Assembly (NCBI RefSeq): GCF_011044975.1
Contig: NZ_JAAKZV010000070.1
Coordinates: 1-33,397, forward strand
From: Streptomyces coryli
GTDB taxonomy: Bacteria; Actinomycetota; Actinomycetes; Streptomycetales; Streptomycetaceae
DNA: 33,397 nucleotides
Direction: 5' to 3'
A program made the translations under genes and the position numbers. Shown piece by piece: positions 15,947 through 24,227 of the stretch (positions are counted from its first letter, which is position 1; each line of letters begins with the position of its first letter). The notes beneath the pieces are model-generated. The model was not told the origin of the DNA, made no database searches, and saw only the letters and a list, made by a program, of their open reading frames with translations.

Positions 15947-17860
15947 TCAGGCGCCGATCACGCCGCCGTCGGTACGGCGGATCACCACCGTCGCGGACCG
16001 CGGCCGGCCGGCCGGGTCGTGGTCCGGCCAGCTGCTCACCCCCTGCGGATTCGCCGGCGTCGACTCGCCCCAGGCCGCCGTCGTCTCCCCCGGATGCTGG
16101 ATGTTGACGAACATCGTCCGCTGGTCCGGGGTGGTGATGACGCCGGTGACCTCGCAGCCGCGGGGACCGGTGAGGAAGCGGCGGATCTCGCCGGTGCGCG
16201 GGTCGGCGGCGAGCATCTGGTTGTTGGCGATGTTGTCGTAGCCCTTGGAGGCCAGGTTCTGCGAGGAGTTGGAGATGTCGGTCTGGATCCACATCCGGCC
16301 GTCCGGGTCGAACCACAGGCCGTCTGGGGAGCCGAAGATGTCCGCCGGATCCAGCTTCACCCTCGGGTCGTACGCCGGGTCGCCGGCCAGCACGAAGATG
16401 TCCCAGCGGAAGGTGGTGGCGGTGTTGTCGGCGTCCTTCTCGCGCCAGCGGATGATGTGGCCGTACGGGTTCGGGGTGCGCGGATTCGCCGCGTTGCCGG
16501 CTCCGGCGCCGTTGGTGAGGGTGGCGTAGACGTCCTTGGTCCGCGGGTTGACGGCGGTCCACTCGGCGCGGTCCATCTTGGTGGCGCCCAGGGCATCGGC
16601 CGCCGTGCGGGTGCGGAGCAGGACGTCGGCCTGGTCCTGCCAGCCGTTCGCGGCGGTCAGCGGGCCCTTCCCGTATTCCAGGGGCAGCCAGGTCCCGGTG
16701 CCGTCGTCGTCGAAGCGGGCGACGTAGAGGGTGCCGTGGTCGAGCGGGCTGCGGCCGAGCGCGCGGTGCAGGCGCCAGGAGCCGCTGCCGACGAACTTGT
16801 AGATGTACTCGCCGTCCTGGTCGTCGCCCATGTACGCCACCACCCGGCCGCGGGCGGTGGTCATCACCGCGCCCTCGTGCTTGATCCGGCCCAGCCGGGT
16901 GCGCTTGACCGGCGTCGAGCCGGGCCGCATGGGGTCGATCTCGACGACCCAGCCGAAGCGGTTGGCCTCGTTCGGGTTGGTGGCGATGTCGAAGCGCGGG
17001 TCGGCGGTGTGCCAGCGGTAGCCGAAGCCGACGTTGTTGATGCCGTAACGGGCCTGCGCGGGACTCGGCTTCCAGCTCGCGTCCTCGGTGCCGAAGTAGG
17101 CGTTCCAGTTCTCCTCGCAGGTCACGTAGGTGCCCCAAGGGGTCACCCCGTGCGAGCAGTTGTTGAGGGTGCCCCTGGGCGGGCCCGCGGCCTTGAGCGC
17201 CGGGTGGCCGGGCGGGACCGGCCCCGAGTAGGTCACCGGGGTGTTGCCGGTGACCTTGCGGGCCAGCCCGGACTTGACGACTCGCCACGAGCCCCCGCGC
17301 TCGGCGATCTCCACGATGCTGACGCCGTGGGCGGCCAGTGCCTTGTCGACCTTCTCCTGCGTGATCACCTTGTCGCCGTCGGGGTAGAGGATCCCGGGCT
17401 GGACGTACTCGTGGTTCAGCACCAGCAGTCCGTGCCGGCTGCCGTCGCGACCGCGGCCCAGCGGAAAGAAGTTCATGCCGTCGTGGTGCATACCGACTTG
17501 CTGCGCCTGCTCGGCGGCGCTGTTGGAGGCGTCCTTGCGCCAGGCGGGGCCGTCGGGCTGGAGCGGGGTGCCCCAGGGGATGAGCACCTGCGCCTGGTAG
17601 CCCGCGGGCACCGTCACCTTGTCGGCGTCGCTGGTCGGGACGGGCGTGAAGCCGAGCAGCCCGCGGCCGGCCGCGGTCGCCGGGGCGCCCGCTCCGGCCC
17701 CGTAAGCGAGGAAGCCGGCCGCCGCGGCCGTGCTGCCGCGCAGGACGTTGCGGCGGGACAGCCGCGCCTCGACGACCTCCCGGAACGGCCGGTTCGCGGA
17801 CGGGTTGGAGCTGACCTCGTCGGGGTCGAACTCCGGGAAGGACGGGTGATTCGCAGCCAT
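15947..17860 (-). CDS. phoX: PhoX-family alkaline phosphatase, Tat-exported
   Basis: A 637-residue secreted phosphatase of the PhoX (DUF839) family, which releases phosphate from organic esters using Ca/Fe. The N-terminus has a twin-arginine signal SRRNVLRG (35-42) followed by an Ala-rich hydrophobic stretch and a likely cleavage after PATAA. Family features include HHDGMNFFPL, LNHEYVQPG, NNCSHGVTPWGTYVTCEENWN (in part; the conserved Cys pair and EENW), GRIKHEGAV, YMGDDQDGEYIYKF and SPDGLWFDPDGRMWIQTD. The ATG at 17860 has GAGGAT seven bases upstream. It is divergent from pstS across 252 bp, the normal partner in the PhoP regulon. Length is typical for actinobacterial PhoX. Confidence 0.93.
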   Translation of the reverse strand: MAANHPSFPEFDPDEVSSNPSANRPFREVVEARLSRRNVLRGSTAAAAGFLAYGAGAGAPATAAGRGLLGFTPVPTSDADKVTVPAGYQAQVLIPWGTPLQPDGPAWRKDASNSAAEQAQQVGMHHDGMNFFPLGRGRDGSRHGLLVLNHEYVQPGILYPDGDKVITQEKVDKALAAHGVSIVEIAERGGSWRVVKSGLARKVTGNTPVTYSGPVPPGHPALKAAGPPRGTLNNCSHGVTPWGTYVTCEENWNAYFGTEDASWKPSPAQARYGINNVGFGYRWHTADPRFDIATNPNEANRFGWVVEIDPMRPGSTPVKRTRLGRIKHEGAVMTTARGRVVAYMGDDQDGEYIYKFVGSGSWRLHRALGRSPLDHGTLYVARFDDDGTGTWLPLEYGKGPLTAANGWQDQADVLLRTRTAADALGATKMDRAEWTAVNPRTKDVYATLTNGAGAGNAANPRTPNPYGHIIRWREKDADNTATTFRWDIFVLAGDPAYDPRVKLDPADIFGSPDGLWFDPDGRMWIQTDISNSSQNLASKGYDNIANNQMLAADPRTGEIRRFLTGPRGCEVTGVITTPDQRTMFVNIQHPGETTAAWGESTPANPQGVSSWPDHDPAGRPRSATVVIRRTDGGVIGA

Positions 17861-17979
17861 CGTTCATCCTCACGGTGTCGTGGGTGCACTCGGGCGCGGG
17901 TGGTGCGGAGTATGGCCGCTGCGTCGGCAGTCGTCGATACGCCGATCGGCGGCGGAAGCGGCCTTCCGTCATCAAGATC

Positions 17980-17993
17980 CATCTATATAGATG
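17980..17993. promoter_or_regulatory. 14-bp perfect palindrome between phoX and pstS
   Basis: CATCTATATAGATG is a perfect palindrome in an AT-rich spot of the 252-bp divergent region. Its half-site CATCTAT/ATAGATG recurs at the arsR1 start (23413-23420) and the putative -10 of the ArsC-like gene (23322-23329). It may be a regulator site, a pair of overlapping -10 elements, or both. Confidence 0.5.
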
Positions 17994-18026
17994 AGCAGCT
18001 ATGATTTCATTCCTCGGCAGTTCCCC

Positions 18027-18048
18027 GTACACCGACCGTTCATATAGG
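18027..18048 (+). promoter_or_regulatory. Possible PHO box upstream of pstS
   Basis: Two adjacent 11-mers resemble the Streptomyces PhoP unit G(G/T)TCAYYYR(G/C)G: GTACACCGACC (8 of 11) and GTTCATATAGG (10 of 11). They lie 65-86 bp before the pstS start. Expected from known PhoP control of pst, but the match is weaker than the one at 23347-23368. Confidence 0.4.
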
Positions 18049-18112
18049 CGCACTTCGATCCAAGGTGTCCCAACTAAGCGCACAGGGCGCCTGATTCGAG
18101 GGCCGGGGAACC

Positions 18113-19090
18113 ATGAAGTCATCCACCAGGTCGTTACGCCGAGCCACCGCTCCACTGGCCCTGACCGCCGCCGTCGCCCTCACCGTGAGCGCGTGCGGCG
18201 GCTCCGACGCCGGGTCCGGCGGCAGCGGCAAGGAGGGCGAGAAGCTGTCCGGCACCATCCGGGTCGACGGGTCCAGCACCGTCGCGCCGCTGAGCACCGC
18301 CGCGGCGCAGCTGTTCCAGGCGGAGAACCCGGGTGTGAAGGTCACCGTGGGTACGTCCGGGACCGGCGGCGGGTTCGAGAAGTTCTGCGCCGGCGAGACC
18401 GACATCTCGGACGCCTCCCGGGCGATCGAGGACGACGAGAAGGCCGCCTGCGAGAAGAAGGACATCGCCTACGAGGAGTTCCAGATCGCCAATGACGGTC
18501 TGTCCGTCGTGGTGAGCAAGGACAACGACTTCGCCGAATGCCTGACCGTCGACCAGCTGAAGAAGATCTGGGCGCCCGGCTCCAAGGTCAACAACTGGAA
18601 CCAGGTCGACCCGAAGTTCCCGAGCGAGAAGCTGGAGCTGTTCGGCGCCGGCACCGACTCCGGCACCTTCGACTACTTCACCGAGGCGGTCAACGGCGAG
18701 GAGGGCAAGTCCCGTACGGACTACAGCCCCAGCGAGGACGACAACGTCACCGTCCAGGGCGTCTCCGGCTCCAAGGGCGGCATGGGCTACTTCGGCCTGT
18801 CGTACTACGAGGAGAACAAGGACAAGCTCAAGGTCCTGAAGATCGACGACGGTGACGGCTGCGTGGAGCCGAGCTCGAAGACCGTGCAGGACGGCACGTA
18901 CAAGCCGCTGTCCCGGCCGCTGTTCATCTACCCGAAGGCCTCCTCGCTGAAGAAGGCCGAGGTCGAGGCGTACGTCGAGTACTACGTCAAGAACCACGCC
19001 GACATCGCCGAGAAGGCGCAGTTCGTGCCGCTCAACTCCGAGCAGGAGGCGGAACTGAACAAGGCGCTCGAGAAGCTGCAGGGCCAGTAG
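18113..19090 (+). CDS. pstS: Phosphate-binding lipoprotein PstS
   Basis: A 325-residue solute-binding protein of the high-affinity phosphate ABC transporter. A basic N-terminus and hydrophobic stretch end in lipobox VSAC, with lipidated Cys28, then a Gly/Ser-rich spacer. Phosphate-binding loops are recognisable: DGSSTVAPL, GTSGTGGGFEKFCAGETDISDASR and GAGTDSGTFDYFTEAV. Acts outside the cytoplasmic membrane, handing phosphate (and, less well, arsenate) to PstCA. The ATG follows GGGGAA. First gene of pstS-pstC-pstA-pstB, with a 2-bp gap to pstC, divergent from phoX, and presumably induced by PhoP on phosphate limitation. Confidence 0.97.
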   Translation: MKSSTRSLRRATAPLALTAAVALTVSACGGSDAGSGGSGKEGEKLSGTIRVDGSSTVAPLSTAAAQLFQAENPGVKVTVGTSGTGGGFEKFCAGETDISDASRAIEDDEKAACEKKDIAYEEFQIANDGLSVVVSKDNDFAECLTVDQLKKIWAPGSKVNNWNQVDPKFPSEKLELFGAGTDSGTFDYFTEAVNGEEGKSRTDYSPSEDDNVTVQGVSGSKGGMGYFGLSYYEENKDKLKVLKIDDGDGCVEPSSKTVQDGTYKPLSRPLFIYPKASSLKKAEVEAYVEYYVKNHADIAEKAQFVPLNSEQEAELNKALEKLQGQ

Positions 19091-19092
19091 CC

Positions 19093-20046
19093 GTGAGCGC
19101 GCCCGAGAAAGGGCGGCGGCGCTCCGCCGCGGGAAGCCCCGGCTTCCTGCGGCGGTCGCAGCCGCGGCACGGCGAGAAGGTCATCAAGGTGCTGCTGGTG
19201 GCCGCCTCGCTGGTGTCCGTGGCGACCACGATCGGCATCGTGATCGCGCTGATCCCGCCGTCCATGGAGTTCTTCCGGCACGTCAGCTTCGGCGAGTTCA
19301 TCAGCGGTACGGAGTGGTCGCCGCTGTTCAAGCCGCCGCACTTCGGGGTGCTGCCGCTGGTCGGCGGCACGCTGATGGTCACGCTCATCGCGCTGCTCGT
19401 CGCCGTGCCGCTGGGGCTCGGCGCGGCGGTGTACCTGAGCGAGTACGCGGATCCCCGGCTGCGCTCCGTCTTCAAGCCGGTCCTCGAAGTCCTCGCCGGC
19501 ATCCCCACCGTCGTCTACGGGTTCTTCGCGCTGAAGGCGATCACGCCGCTGCTCAAGGACATCTGGCCGGCCGGGGACGGCCCGCAGGTCTTCAACGCCC
19601 TGGCGGCCGGCTTCGTCATGGGCGTCATGATCATCCCGACCATCGCCTCGCTCGCCGAGGACTCGATGAGCGCGGTGCCGCACGGGCTGCGGGACGGGGC
19701 GTACGCACTGGGCTCGTCCCGGATGCAGGTCTCCACCCGCGTCGTCTTCCCGGCCGCGCTGTCCGGGATCGTCGCCGCGATCGTGCTGGGCATCTCCCGG
19801 GCGGTCGGCGAGACGATGATCGTCGCCATCGCGGCGGGCGGCCGTCCGAACCTGTCCTTCAACCCGCTCGAAGGCATGCAGACGATGACCGCGTTCATCG
19901 CCGCCGCCGGGATCGGCGACCTGCCCACCGGCTCCATCGGCTACCAGACCATCTTCGCCGTGGGTGCGCTGCTGTTCGTCATGACGCTGGTGATGAACCT
20001 GCTCAGCATCCGCCTCGTGCGCAAATACCGGGAGGTGTACGAATGA
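19093..20046 (+). CDS. pstC: Phosphate ABC transporter permease PstC
   Basis: A 317-residue inner-membrane permease of the phosphate transporter. It has a basic cytoplasmic N-terminus, a first helix around 35-60, a periplasmic stretch, then the five-helix MetI-like core with LVAVPLGLGAAVYLSEYA, IPTVVYGFFALKAITPLL, the cytoplasmic coupling loop DGAYALGSSRMQVSTRVVFPAALSG (in part) and ISRAVGETMIVAIAAGG. GTG start three bases after the pstS stop. It overlaps pstA by four bases (ATGA), so PstC and PstA are made together and form the transmembrane pore. Confidence 0.96.
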   Translation: MSAPEKGRRRSAAGSPGFLRRSQPRHGEKVIKVLLVAASLVSVATTIGIVIALIPPSMEFFRHVSFGEFISGTEWSPLFKPPHFGVLPLVGGTLMVTLIALLVAVPLGLGAAVYLSEYADPRLRSVFKPVLEVLAGIPTVVYGFFALKAITPLLKDIWPAGDGPQVFNALAAGFVMGVMIIPTIASLAEDSMSAVPHGLRDGAYALGSSRMQVSTRVVFPAALSGIVAAIVLGISRAVGETMIVAIAAGGRPNLSFNPLEGMQTMTAFIAAAGIGDLPTGSIGYQTIFAVGALLFVMTLVMNLLSIRLVRKYREVYE

Positions 20047-20954
20047 CCTCCGACGTCATCCCCCGCGCGCCGGCCGCCGGCGCACCTGAGACACGTCGTC
20101 TGAAGGGCCGCGGCACCCCCTTGCGGGAGCGGTTCTTCCACCTCAGCCTGCTGGCCTCGCTCGCGGTCGGCGTGATCTTCCTGGTCGCGCTGCTCGCCTA
20201 CGTCGTGGTGGAGGGCTGGCCGCGTCTCGACTCGCGGATCTGGTCGAACTTCCCCGACATCATCAACCCCGCCAACGCCGGCGCCCAGTCCGCGATCATG
20301 GGCACCATCTGGATCATCGGCTTCACGGCGCTGTACTGCCTGCCCACCGGCATCCTCACCGCGATCTACCTGGAGGAGTACGCCGACCCGCTGCGCTGGT
20401 ACAACCGCGCCATCGAGATCAACATCCAGAATCTGGCGGCGGTTCCTTCCATCGTCTACGGCATCCTCGGCCTCGGGATCATCTCTCGCGGCCTCGGCTT
20501 CGGCCAGACCGTGATGACGGCCGCGCTCACCCTCTCGCTGCTGGTGCTGCCGATCGTGATCATCTCCTCTCGGGAGGCGATACGGGCGGTGCCGCGGTCC
20601 ATCCGCGACGCCTCCCTGGCGCTGGGCGCGACGCAATGGCAGACCGTCCGGCGCCAGGTCCTCCCGGCGGCCGTGCCCGGCATGGCCACCGGCGCAATCC
20701 TGGCCCTCTCGCGCGCGATCGGGGAAGCGGCACCGCTGCTGCTGCTCGGCGGGCTGACGTTCATCACCTTCAACCCGACCGGTGCGCAGAGTGCGTTCAC
20801 CGTGCTGCCCATCCAGATCTTCAACTGGATCAGTCAGTCGCGCGCGGAGTTCACCGCGCTCGCCTCGGCCGCGATCGTCGTGCTCCTGGTGATCCTGCTG
20901 GCCATGAACTCCCTGGCCATCTGGCTCCGCAACCGCTACGCCCGGCGCTGGTAA
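20043..20954 (+). CDS. pstA: Phosphate ABC transporter permease PstA
   Basis: A 303-residue second permease of the phosphate transporter. A first helix is near residues 33-55, then [51 protein letters not shown] (in part), the coupling loop [21 protein letters not shown] (in part), and [16 protein letters not shown]. The ATG overlaps the pstC stop (ATGA). A 52-bp gap holding a 17-bp-period direct repeat separates it from pstB, unusual within an otherwise tight operon. Confidence 0.96.
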   Translation: MTSDVIPRAPAAGAPETRRLKGRGTPLRERFFHLSLLASLAVGVIFLVALLAYVVVEGWPRLDSRIWSNFPDIINPANAGAQSAIMGTIWIIGFTALYCLPTGILTAIYLEEYADPLRWYNRAIEINIQNLAAVPSIVYGILGLGIISRGLGFGQTVMTAALTLSLLVLPIVIISSREAIRAVPRSIRDASLALGATQWQTVRRQVLPAAVPGMATGAILALSRAIGEAAPLLLLGGLTFITFNPTGAQSAFTVLPIQIFNWISQSRAEFTALASAAIVVLLVILLAMNSLAIWLRNRYARRW

Positions 20955-20960
20955 GGCCGT

Positions 20961-20992
20961 ATCCGATGACAGACACGATCCGATGACAGACA
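20961..20992 (+). repeat. 15-bp direct repeat spanning the old pstB start
   Basis: ATCCGATGACAGACA occurs at 20961-20975 and 20978-20992, period 17. The first copy carries an ATG that opens a six-codon frame (MTDTIR) whose TGA overlaps the ATG of the second copy. The second ATG (20983) is in frame with pstB. Confidence 0.85.
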
Positions 20993-21006
20993 AGCAGGAG
21001 GCCGCG

Positions 21007-21855
21007 ATGACCTCACCCTCCGACGCCCCGGGCGGGACCAAGACCCCGCAGGTGGCCTTCCGCGACGCCCGGACCCTCGCCGACCCGGTCTTCGAGGTCG
21101 GCGGCCTGTCCGTCTTCTACGGCGATCACGAGGCCGTACGGGACGTCAACATGACCATCGGCCGCCAGCAGATCACCGCGATGATCGGCCCGTCCGGCTG
21201 CGGCAAGTCCACCGTGATCCGCTGCTTCAACCGGATGAACGACCTCATCCCCACCGCCCGCGTGGCCGGCAAGATCAGCTACCACGACGAGGACCTCTAC
21301 GGCCGCGAGGTCGACCCGATCGAGGTCCGCCGCCGCATCGGCATGGTCTTCCAGAAGCCGAACCCCTTCCCCAAGTCGATCTACGACAACATCGCCTACG
21401 GGCCGCGGGTGTCGGGCTTCAAGGGCAACCTCGACGACCTGGTCGAGGAGACCCTCACCCACGCCGCCCTGTGGGACGAGGTCAAGGACAAGCTCAAGAC
21501 CTCCGCCCTCTCCCTCTCCGGCGGCCAGCAGCAGCGGCTGTGCATCGCCCGTACCATCGCGGTCGAGCCGGAGGTGATCCTCATGGACGAGCCGTGCTCG
21601 GCGCTCGACCCGATCGCCACCGCCAAGATCGAGGACCTGATGGAGCGGCTGTCGCGGGAGTTCACGATCATCGTGGTCACCCACAACATGCAGCAGGCGG
21701 CCCGGGTCTCGCACCGCACCGCCTTCTTCACCGCCGACGTGGACGACAAGGGCGAGCGGCACGGCCGGCTGGTCGAGTACGACGAGACCATCCGGATCTT
21801 CGAGCACCCAGCCGATCAGCGCACCGAGGACTACATCTCCGGCCGCTTCGGCTGA
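21007..21855 (+). CDS. pstB: Phosphate ABC transporter ATPase PstB
   Basis: A 282-residue ATPase that drives PstSCA. Walker [10 protein letters not shown] (61-69), Q-loop VFQKPNPFP, signature LSGGQ (170-174), Walker B ending D194-E195, and [11 protein letters not shown] for the switch His. The C-terminus YISGRFG is typical. Start choice: the ATG at 21007 has AGGAGG five bases upstream (20996-21001); an in-frame ATG at 20983 would add eight residues (MTDKQEAA) and lies in the duplicated repeat. The protein is about 25 residues longer than E. coli PstB because of an N-terminal extension common in actinobacteria. Confidence 0.95.
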   Translation: MTSPSDAPGGTKTPQVAFRDARTLADPVFEVGGLSVFYGDHEAVRDVNMTIGRQQITAMIGPSGCGKSTVIRCFNRMNDLIPTARVAGKISYHDEDLYGREVDPIEVRRRIGMVFQKPNPFPKSIYDNIAYGPRVSGFKGNLDDLVEETLTHAALWDEVKDKLKTSALSLSGGQQQRLCIARTIAVEPEVILMDEPCSALDPIATAKIEDLMERLSREFTIIVVTHNMQQAARVSHRTAFFTADVDDKGERHGRLVEYDETIRIFEHPADQRTEDYISGRFG

Positions 21856-21871
21856 CGGCGATACGGGACCC

Positions 21872-22648
21872 GTGGTGACCGCCGACGACCGCCACCGCCA
21901 CCACCGTCCGACCGGACTCGACCCGCAGCCGGACCTGCTGCTGGCCGAGCCCGACGAGGCGGTGGCCGCCCGCGTCATGGCCCGCTTCGAGCGCGCGGGC
22001 GTACGCACGATCGTGTGCCTGGACGGCGCCGAGGCGCTGCTGCAGGCCGGGTACCACCACCCGCGGATCGTGCTCCTCGGCGCTCCGCTGCCGGTGGTCG
22101 ACGCGGCGCGGGTGACCGAACTGATCGCCCGGCTGCACCCGGTGCCGGTGATCGTCGGCGCCGGCACCGACGGCGCGAGCGAGGCGACCGCGGCGCTGTC
22201 GGCGGGCGCGGTGGCGTTCGTGACCCGCCCGTACCGGATCGAGGAGATCCTGCCGCTGCTCATCCCCGCCCGGAAGGAAGCGGCACCGGCACCGGAGCAT
22301 CTGGTCGTGGGCGACATCGAGCTCGACCTCGCCGGCTTCCATGTCTTCGTTTCCGGCCGCCAGTTGCAGCTGCCGGTCCGCGAACTGATGCTGCTGCGCT
22401 ACCTGATGGAACACGCCGGCCGCGTCGTCACCCGCCTCGAACTCACCAAGGCCATCTGGGGCGTCGACCACCTGGAGAGCAACAGCCTCACCGTCCACAT
22501 CCGCCGCATCCGCCGCAAGGTCCAGGAGGAGGGCGGCAGCACCTGCACGATCGACGCGATCCGCGGCGTCGGCTACCGCCTGGACTGCAGGCGGCAGAAC
22601 ACGATGCCCACGCAGCGACGGAACGTCCGCCCGGTCGCTACGGGATGA
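21872..22648 (+). CDS. Atypical OmpR-type regulator with degenerate receiver domain
   Basis: A 258-residue regulator starting 16 bp after pstB, probably on the same transcript. Residues about 20-130 fold like a receiver but lack the phosphorylation site: the phospho-acceptor position is Gly (G70 in VLLGAPLP), the acidic pocket is reduced to E26-P-D28, and the conserved Lys is Arg (R119 in VTRPY). Residues about 140-240 are a complete OmpR/PhoB winged helix (LPVRELMLLRYLMEHAGRVV in part, TKAIWGVDHLESNSLTVHIRR in part, IRGVGYRL). It should bind DNA independently of a kinase. Position suggests feedback on phosphate or arsenate handling; that is inference. GTG start at 21872 (a second GTG at 21875). 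Its 3' end overlaps the convergent ArsC-like gene by 11 bp. Confidence 0.85.
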   Translation: MVTADDRHRHHRPTGLDPQPDLLLAEPDEAVAARVMARFERAGVRTIVCLDGAEALLQAGYHHPRIVLLGAPLPVVDAARVTELIARLHPVPVIVGAGTDGASEATAALSAGAVAFVTRPYRIEEILPLLIPARKEAAPAPEHLVVGDIELDLAGFHVFVSGRQLQLPVRELMLLRYLMEHAGRVVTRLELTKAIWGVDHLESNSLTVHIRRIRRKVQEEGGSTCTIDAIRGVGYRLDCRRQNTMPTQRRNVRPVATG

Positions 22649-23303
22649 GCGGAGCGGCCGGCGCCAGCTCCTCGGCGAGCCGGTCGATGCGGCGGCTCAG
22701 GGCGTCACGTACGGCCCGGGCGCTCTCGATGTCCAGGCCGGACAGATCCGGCAGGTCCCAGTCCACGTACCGCCGCCCGGGCACCACCGGACAGGCATCG
22801 CCGCAGCCCAGGGTGACCACGACATCGGCGGCGCCGACGGCCTCGCGGGTGATGGGCTTGGGGAACTCCGCGCCGATGCCGAGCCCTTGCTCGGCGAGCA
22901 GTTGGCGCACCACGGACGCGACGTCCGTGCCCGGCTCGGAGCCCGCCGTCAGTACGGTGACCGCCCCGGCCGTGCGGTGCCGCAGCAGCGCCGCGGCCAG
23001 CTGGGACCGCCCGGCATTCTCCGTACACACGAACAGCACCTCGGGCACCGGCTTCGGGCACAGCCCCTGCGCCCGCGCGAGCGCGCCCAGCCGCTGATCG
23101 GCGAACCGCTCGACCAGCACCGGCAGATGGCGGACGACGCGGGCCCGGGCACCCAGCAGCTCCGCGCACTCGGCCACGTAATCGGCCACCGTGGCGCGGG
23201 AGAAGGCCCGCCGGTGGCGGGCGGCCAGCCGGTCCGTGACGCGCTCCAGCACGGCGTGGCTGTCCCGCAGCTCCGGCACCTCGGATCTGCGGGGCTCGTC
23301 CAT
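22638..23303 (-). CDS. ArsC-like phosphatase/arsenate reductase with N-terminal helical domain
   Basis: A 221-residue fusion. Residues about 10-80 are an all-helical domain (three-helix bundle seen fused to actinobacterial ArsC-like proteins). Residues about 86-220 are a low-molecular-weight-phosphatase-fold arsenate reductase: VLFVCTENAGRSQ with the P-loop C93-X5-R99, ITREAVGAADVVVTLGCGDACP with the reducing Cys pair, and GRRYVDWDLPD. It would reduce arsenate to arsenite in the cytoplasm. The start is the ATG at 23303; an ATG at 23324 would add seven residues. The best reason for 23303 is that a PHO box at 23347-23368 plus a CATAGAT element 17 bp further would start the transcript between the two ATGs. 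It is divergent from arsR1. Confidence 0.85.
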   Translation of the reverse strand: MDEPRRSEVPELRDSHAVLERVTDRLAARHRRAFSRATVADYVAECAELLGARARVVRHLPVLVERFADQRLGALARAQGLCPKPVPEVLFVCTENAGRSQLAAALLRHRTAGAVTVLTAGSEPGTDVASVVRQLLAEQGLGIGAEFPKPITREAVGAADVVVTLGCGDACPVVPGRRYVDWDLPDLSGLDIESARAVRDALSRRIDRLAEELAPAAPLIP

Positions 23304-23346
23304 ACAGGAAGAATAGGTGAGCATCTATGCACTGGGCAGACTTCGC

Positions 23347-23368
23347 GTGAGGTGAACCCTGGGTGAAC
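23347..23368 (-). promoter_or_regulatory. PHO box (PhoP operator) upstream of the ArsC-like gene
   Basis: On the minus strand two adjacent 11-mers, GTTCACCCAGG (23368-23358, matching the Streptomyces unit G(G/T)TCAYYYR(G/C)G at all 11 positions) and GTTCACCTCAC (23357-23347, 8 of 11). A CATAGAT -10-like element begins 17 bp downstream, so the second unit takes the place of the -35, the geometry of PhoP-activated promoters. Confidence 0.65.
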
Positions 23369-23417
23369 AAACGGCCGTTGCGGCTGCGTGTAGCCTGAAT
23401 CGATTTACGGTACATAG

Positions 23418-23789
23418 ATGGCTGTCACTACATACGGCGCATCCGCGTCACCCGCGCAGAAGACCGGAGCCTGCGACTCCGGAGAGCTTGCCGGCCCACC
23501 GATCGAGCGCGACGAGGCCGAACAACTGGCAGCCTCCCTCAAGGCCATCGCCGACCCCACCCGCCTGCAGCTGCTCCGCCTGATCGAGCAGGCCCCCAAG
23601 GGCGAGGCCTGCGTCTGCGACCTGACGGACGCCCTCGGCCTGCGCCAGCCGACCATCAGCCACCACCTGAAGGTCATGACCGAGGCGGGCCTGCTGCACC
23701 GCGAACGTCGCGGCACGTGGTCGTGGTACTCCCTCAACCGCGACGGCCTGCGCAGCCTGCGCGAGATCCTGCGGCCGGCGGACGACTGA
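23418..23789 (+). CDS. arsR: ArsR-family arsenic/metalloid repressor (1)
   Basis: A 123-residue winged-helix repressor of the SmtB/ArsR family. ADPTRLQLLRLI and the recognition helix QPTISHHLKVMTEAGLL are typical, and the ligand helix contains C65-V-C67-D (the CVCDL site that binds As(III)), with an extra Cys19 in the N-terminal arm. The ATG at 23418 has no ribosome site; TACGGT six bases upstream (23406-23411) would give a leaderless message. Divergent from the ArsC-like gene and convergent with arsC. The start codon is part of CATAGATG, a half-site repeated elsewhere in the region. Confidence 0.92.
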   Translation: MAVTTYGASASPAQKTGACDSGELAGPPIERDEAEQLAASLKAIADPTRLQLLRLIEQAPKGEACVCDLTDALGLRQPTISHHLKVMTEAGLLHRERRGTWSWYSLNRDGLRSLREILRPADD

Positions 23790-23807
23790 GCGCGGCGGCG
23801 CTTACGC

Positions 23808-24221
23808 CTACGCCTTGGCCGCCGGGGCGATCTCGGCGATCAGCTCCTCGACCAGGCCCTTGATCTGATCCCGGATGGGACGTACGGCCGCGACGCCCTG
23901 GCCCGCCGGGTCCTCCAGCTTCCAGTCCAGGTAGCGCTTGCCGGGGAAAACCGGGCAGGCGTCGCCGCAGCCCATCGTGATGCAGACGTCGGACGCCTTG
24001 ACAGCGTCGACGGTGAGGATCTTCGGGGTCTCGGCGGCGATGTCGATGCCGACCTCGCGCATCGCCTCGACCACGGCCGGGTTGACGGTGTCGGCAGGGG
24101 CCGACCCGGCGGAGCGGACCTCGACGCGGTCGCCGGCGAGGTGGGCGAGCCAGGCGGCGGCCATCTGGGAGCGGCCGGCGTTGTGGACGCAGACGAAGAG
24201 CACGGAGGGCTTGGCGGTCAT
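23808..24221 (-). CDS. arsC: Arsenate reductase ArsC
   Basis: A 137-residue arsenate reductase of the LMW-phosphatase fold. The P-loop is C11-X5-R17 in VLFVCVHNAGRSQMAAAW, followed by RSAGSAPAD and the redox cysteines C80, C85 and C89 in VCITMGCGDACPVFPGKRY (CGDACP), then LEDPAGQG, the conserved D-P pair of the active site. It reduces arsenate with thiol help (thioredoxin or mycothiol cannot be told apart here), giving arsenite for Acr3. Start ATG 24221 with a leaderless-type promoter. Divergent from arsR2-acr3-arsO. Confidence 0.93.
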   Translation of the reverse strand: MTAKPSVLFVCVHNAGRSQMAAAWLAHLAGDRVEVRSAGSAPADTVNPAVVEAMREVGIDIAAETPKILTVDAVKASDVCITMGCGDACPVFPGKRYLDWKLEDPAGQGVAAVRPIRDQIKGLVEELIAEIAPAAKA

Positions 24222-24227
24222 GATGTG

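Noticed and set aside
15915-18155. Minus-strand frame overlapping phoX
   Set aside because: Arg-rich, without motifs, and phoX in the adjacent frame is unmistakable.
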